Source: Paenibacillus_E allorhizoplanae
Lineage (GTDB): Bacteria > Bacillota > Bacilli > Paenibacillales > NBRC-103111
DNA: 64,000 nt
Assembly (NCBI RefSeq): GCF_927798215.1
Contig: NZ_CAKMMW010000012.1
Location: 1 to 64,000, forward strand
Reading direction: 5' to 3'
The first letter of the stretch is position 1; each line of letters starts with the position of its first letter. The notes under the pieces were generated by a model, which was not told where the DNA came from, ran no database searches, and saw only the letters and a program-made list of their open reading frames with translations. Positions 60,847 to 64,000 of the stretch are shown here, one piece after another. The position numbers and the translations under genes were made by a program.

Positions 60847-61944
60847 ATGGGAAAAAGTATAATTGGCATCCGACAATTTACTATTCTTGTCACACTATTC
60901 ACAGTTGGAAGCTCAATATTAATAACCCCATCTGGTCTCGCAGCGGAAGCGAAGCAAAACGCATGGATAGCCGCCATTCTTTCAGTGTGTATTGGTTTGC
61001 TGACCATCTTTCTTTATCAAGCATTGGTAAGACAATTTCCTAACCAAACCTTGGTACAGATGTGCGAGACTGTATTTGGTATTTGGATAGGTAAAATAGT
61101 TTCTTTACTTTATTTCTGTTTCTTCTTCCTCCTTGCAGCGCTTGTACTGCGGAACATCGGCGACTTTGTGGTAACACAGGTTCTCCCAGATACACCGCTT
61201 CAATTTATTCTTATGATCTTTCTCGCAGCTGTTATTATGGCAAGTAGGCATGGTATTGAAACGATTGCACGTGCCGGGGAAATTTTTTTTCCTTGGGTGA
61301 TGATATTCTTTTTTGCTATGGTTATATTTTTGGCACCGCAATTTCGACTTAATCAACTTCAACCTTATTTCGGGGAAGGCATTATTCCTGTCATCAGAGC
61401 GAGCTTACCTTTTACAGGAACCCCTTTTATGGAACTTATCGTATTATTGATGGTTATTCCTTTTGTGACTTGTGCAAAAAAAGCTAATAAGGCGTTTTTT
61501 GTGGGGACGGTGATCGCTGGAATAGTACTGATTATGATAACCTTGATCTCGATTCTCGTTCTTGGTGCAGGTATTACCGCAAGGAATTTGTATCCAAGCT
61601 ATAGCTTAGCGAAAATGATTAGTGTTGGACGATTTCTAGAAAGATTAGAAGTCATAATGGCGGGGATCTGGTTTATTACGATCTTTTTTAAACTAACGAT
61701 TTGCTTCTACGCTTCAGTCCTCAGTTTCGCTCAAGTTATCAAAATGGAAGAAATTCGTCCCCTATTTTTCCCTTTTGGGATGATTTTGATTGTGTTATCC
61801 ATCGTTTCCTATCCAAACGAAAGCTATTTCCTTAACTTCGTATCAAAAATATGGTTTCCCTATGCATGCACATTTGGATTACTACTACCTATTTGTATGA
61901 TTGGTTTATCTCTCATTCGAAAGAAAGAAAAATATATCAGGTAA
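60847..61944 (+). CDS. Spore germinant receptor B subunit (GerB family), second copy of operon
   Basis: A 365-residue, ten-helix protein. IGIRQFTILVTLFTVGSSILITPSGLAAEAKQNAW is clearly homologous to the first gene of the operon. ATG 60847 is chosen for AGGAGGT at 60829-60835; the frame opens at TTG 60808 with no site. Two B subunits with one A and one C may allow alternative ligand binding or receptor mixing, as in Bacillus GerK-like multi-B operons. Confidence 0.9.
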   Translation: MGKSIIGIRQFTILVTLFTVGSSILITPSGLAAEAKQNAWIAAILSVCIGLLTIFLYQALVRQFPNQTLVQMCETVFGIWIGKIVSLLYFCFFFLLAALVLRNIGDFVVTQVLPDTPLQFILMIFLAAVIMASRHGIETIARAGEIFFPWVMIFFFAMVIFLAPQFRLNQLQPYFGEGIIPVIRASLPFTGTPFMELIVLLMVIPFVTCAKKANKAFFVGTVIAGIVLIMITLISILVLGAGITARNLYPSYSLAKMISVGRFLERLEVIMAGIWFITIFFKLTICFYASVLSFAQVIKMEEIRPLFFPFGMILIVLSIVSYPNESYFLNFVSKIWFPYACTFGLLLPICMIGLSLIRKKEKYIR

Positions 61945-61981
61945 GATCTACTCAGTACAGAATTTGCAATAAACGATATAG

Positions 61982-62020
61982 AAAGCTTCAACTAACATTC
62001 TCTGTTAGCTGAAGCTTTTT
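61982..62020. terminator. Terminator of the second ger operon
   Basis: AAAGCTTCAACTAACA (61982-61997) pairs with TGTTAGCTGAAGCTTT (62003-62018), with one mismatch and a five-base loop, followed by T's. It is symmetric enough to serve the convergent gene as well. Confidence 0.87.
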
Positions 62021-62067
62021 GTTTTAAATAAGATTAGATTAGGGACAGAGGCATTTATAACACGTGT

Positions 62068-63891
62068 TTATGGAATCTTAACTTCAAGTTCACTTAGATA
62101 TTTGGACGTATCTGCGCCGTTAGGCTCACGAAATTCAATTTCGACAGAATTGGAATAAGCACCGCCATTACTAATTGGCAAAGGCATCGGAGCGTATCCT
62201 TCTGGCATCCATCGAGCGGTTGCTTTGTACTTGCCGACCGGGACTTCATCGATACCGCCGCCGCCAAAAACCGGGCCGCCACGTTTAATGATCGTTTGTC
62301 CAGTGCTGCCATCAAGGAGCGGACCAACCGGTGTGAGTGTCACTTCCAGATCGCTCAAATCGAATTCTGGCATCGAGTCATCGGAAGATGTGAAAAATGG
62401 ATAAACATAAATTTGTCCGTTAAAATTCGTCCAAGTAAAATTCCGAACCCCGCCTTTACTTCCCGTTAGTGGGACTTCATTATCCGATTCTAGATGGAAT
62501 TTGTATGTTTTGTTGTTAAATTTTTTAGTAATGTCAGCTGACATCGACCAGGAAGTCGCTAGCTGTGGCAGTTCAATTTCGTAATGACCATTCTCATCAG
62601 TGACACCAATGATATTGCTGTTATACAACAATGTGTTATCGGCATACACAATGATGTCAGGCAGCGGGTGACCCTGCATATCGCGCACATATCCTTTTGC
62701 TATATAAGGCGCAGCGGTTTCTTTTGGGAAATCCGGAATTGGTGCTGGTACTGGTGTAGGTGCAGGTGTAGGTGTAGGTGTAGGTGTAGGTTCGGGTGTT
62801 GAACTTGTATCTGTTGGTTCTTCAATTCGGATTGTTGCGCTAGTTCCATCGCTCGCATAAGTGACTTGATAACCGCTGTTTTCTGCAACAAATCGGAGCG
62901 GTACCATGGTGTGATTGTCAATGATTTGAGCTGGTATGGTCAAGCTAACGTCTCTACCGTTCACTTTGGCTGTGGAACTGTTCATAGTGAGTTCGATGGT
63001 TAGCCCATTTTTCGTCCCAATCGCCTTTTGCGTAGTTCCATTATCGACCCAACTCACAGAGAAACCAAGAGATTCAAATAGTTTGCGAAATGGAACTAGC
63101 GTAGAGCCGTCTTTGATAATCGGTTTGGCGTCTTCGAATTGGAGCTCTTGACCTAACAGCCATACGTGAATCGTCGGACCTTGTGATGGAGCAGGTACCT
63201 GCGGAGTGGAAGGGTTCGGGCTAGGAACTGGTATTGGTGATGAAGTTGGTGCCGGGCTAGGACTAGGCGTTGTGGTAGGTGATGGCGTTGAAGTGGATGA
63301 TGTTCCGCCACTCGTCATTGGCTTTTTATACTTAATTGGTTTCGAAACAACCGTACCTTCGGGCGTTTCAATCTCAAGTACATAAGATTGCGTTTCTTTG
63401 ATTGTGCCATTATTGCTGGCGTACAAATCAAACGCGAGGTTGCCTGCAAATTCCCCCACAGGATCTTTCACATCTTTACGGAAGCCTGGGTTGATAATTT
63501 CACTTTCATGGGTGGTACCGCTCGGTGTAACCACGGTTTTATCCTGCACAATCCCCAATAGCCAACCTGTCGTGACGCGGTTTGTTCGCCAAACGCCTTG
63601 ATAGTTATCCTTGCCGAAATCATCGGTTGACCGCAAAACAACAGACTTAATCATGGTTGTATTAGCGAGGTTCAGCAGCAGCTTAAAGTGGCCATCCTTA
63701 TTTCCCTCTGGTGTAAAATCTGCAGCACCAACGACATCCGTTGCGGTATCCAGCAAGCTGAATTCTTTAATCTCAACACCTGTCGGTACCGTTTCGCCAA
63801 AAGCGGCTGCGATCCCTCCAAATGTTAATACACCAGCCAGCACTGAGCTTAACGCAGCGGAGTGAATGATTGATTTCCTTTTTTTGATCAT
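62068..63891 (-). CDS. Secreted protein with copper amine oxidase N-terminal-like domain
   Basis: The 607-residue protein has a signal peptide (cleavage near AFG-ET), an N-terminal beta-rich domain (about 35-190), a Pro/Ser/Thr linker (about 195-240), a Cu_amine_oxidN1-like domain (about 242-360; GSTLVPFRKLFESLGFSVSW and NHTMVPLRFVAENSGYQVTY), a second (Pro-Thr)n linker, and a C-terminal domain opening with a carboxypeptidase-regulatory-like fold (GYVRDMQGHPLPDIIVYAD). Such proteins are abundant at Paenibacillus cell surfaces; the amine-oxidase name does not imply enzyme activity. GGGAGGAA about 10 bases upstream supports the start. Confidence 0.82.
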   Translation of the reverse strand: MIKKRKSIIHSAALSSVLAGVLTFGGIAAAFGETVPTGVEIKEFSLLDTATDVVGAADFTPEGNKDGHFKLLLNLANTTMIKSVVLRSTDDFGKDNYQGVWRTNRVTTGWLLGIVQDKTVVTPSGTTHESEIINPGFRKDVKDPVGEFAGNLAFDLYASNNGTIKETQSYVLEIETPEGTVVSKPIKYKKPMTSGGTSSTSTPSPTTTPSPSPAPTSSPIPVPSPNPSTPQVPAPSQGPTIHVWLLGQELQFEDAKPIIKDGSTLVPFRKLFESLGFSVSWVDNGTTQKAIGTKNGLTIELTMNSSTAKVNGRDVSLTIPAQIIDNHTMVPLRFVAENSGYQVTYASDGTSATIRIEEPTDTSSTPEPTPTPTPTPAPTPVPAPIPDFPKETAAPYIAKGYVRDMQGHPLPDIIVYADNTLLYNSNIIGVTDENGHYEIELPQLATSWSMSADITKKFNNKTYKFHLESDNEVPLTGSKGGVRNFTWTNFNGQIYVYPFFTSSDDSMPEFDLSDLEVTLTPVGPLLDGSTGQTIIKRGGPVFGGGGIDEVPVGKYKATARWMPEGYAPMPLPISNGGAYSNSVEIEFREPNGADTSKYLSELEVKIP

Positions 63892-64000
63892 GATAACGTT
63901 CCTCCCACACTTGAATTTGCTTCTGGCATTATCTTACAATGCCTGCAATTCATATTCCTAGAGACAACGCTGGGAAAAGTTTGGGAAAGTTTTGGGAGCC
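63892..64000. other. Upstream region of the secreted-protein gene, window edge
   Basis: Contains the ribosome binding site of the leftward gene. GGGAAAAGTTTGGGAAAG near 63972 is a purine-rich direct repeat. No gene seen. Confidence 0.4.

Noticed and set aside
62740..62800. GGTGTA tandem repeats resembling a short satellite
   Set aside because: Explained as codons for the Pro-Thr linker; no regular spacer structure, so neither a CRISPR array nor an intergenic repeat.
62584..62802. ORF with repeated Cys-Arg dipeptides
   Set aside because: Antisense reading of the (Pro-Thr)n linker codons of the secreted protein, not a metallothionein-like gene.
1..64000. Search for tRNA, rRNA, CRISPR, transposases and integrases
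   Set aside because: None was recognised by eye; a tRNAscan, Infernal and ISfinder search would be needed to exclude short RNA genes.

Overview
The window looks like chromosome of a spore-forming Bacillota, most likely Paenibacillus or a close relative. The evidence is two gerA-type germinant-receptor operons, a Bce-type peptide-antibiotic module, Lpl-type sugar ABC transporters, SLH-anchored multidomain glycosidases, consistent AGGAGG-type ribosome binding sites with frequent GTG/TTG starts, and moderate GC. The genus is inferred from gene content only. No rRNA, tRNA, CRISPR array, intact insertion sequence or prophage was seen.

Layout. 0-2.3 kb: alkylation repair (alkA-like gene divergent from an adaA-adaB pair). 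2.5-7.5 kb: first germination operon (gerA-gerB-gerC-small membrane protein) followed at once by a GC-rich spore-photoproduct-lyase-like radical SAM gene. 7.5-15.3 kb: two AraC regulators, a ThuA-like protein, a sugar ABC transporter and a type I sulfatase, probably for a sulfated or modified glycan. 15.4-18.5 kb: chromate transporter and an erythromycin-esterase-family lipoprotein. 18.7-21.3 kb: a lone Sensor-domain membrane protein and a single-chain fusion of a NarL-type kinase with its response regulator. 21.3-43.9 kb: a large galactan/arabinogalactan locus with a GH43 enzyme, a membrane-anchored AraC-type sensor-regulator, an LplB/LplC/solute-binding transporter, a GH115-type enzyme, a 2,466-residue SLH-anchored GH53 protein, a GH106-like enzyme and a decayed second solute-binding gene. 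43.9-45.8 kb: TetR regulator and its probable target, an ABC-2-like membrane protein. 45.9-50.5 kb: BceRS divergent from BceAB. 50.5-53.7 kb: a second OmpR-type two-component pair and a secreted protein of unknown function. 53.9-56.5 kb: three small multi-span membrane proteins and a short-chain dehydrogenase. 56.6-61.9 kb: second germination operon with two gerB genes (gerB-gerA-gerC-small protein-gerB). 62-63.9 kb: a secreted protein with a copper-amine-oxidase-N-like domain.

The strongest new observation is a shared promoter element found six times in the galactan locus, upstream of every transcription unit: two 14-bp direct repeats with an exact 18-bp period, the second abutting the TTG of a weak -35, with a -10 hexamer 17-18 bp further on. 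One copy precedes the AraC-type sensor-regulator, which is the obvious candidate to bind all six. CcpA-like cre sites lie at or just downstream of two of these promoters, and one transcript has a 13-codon leader ORF with a perfect Shine-Dalgarno sequence. This suggests one regulon: extracellular galactan breakdown (GH53, GH43), import (ABC transporter) and trimming of side chains (GH115, GH106-like), under induction and carbon catabolite control.

Other points: a TetR operator occurs at both its own promoter and that of its neighbour; a BceR-type box precedes bceAB; and four gene remnants (ABC ATPase, esterase, solute-binding protein, small membrane protein) show past loss around the glycan locus.
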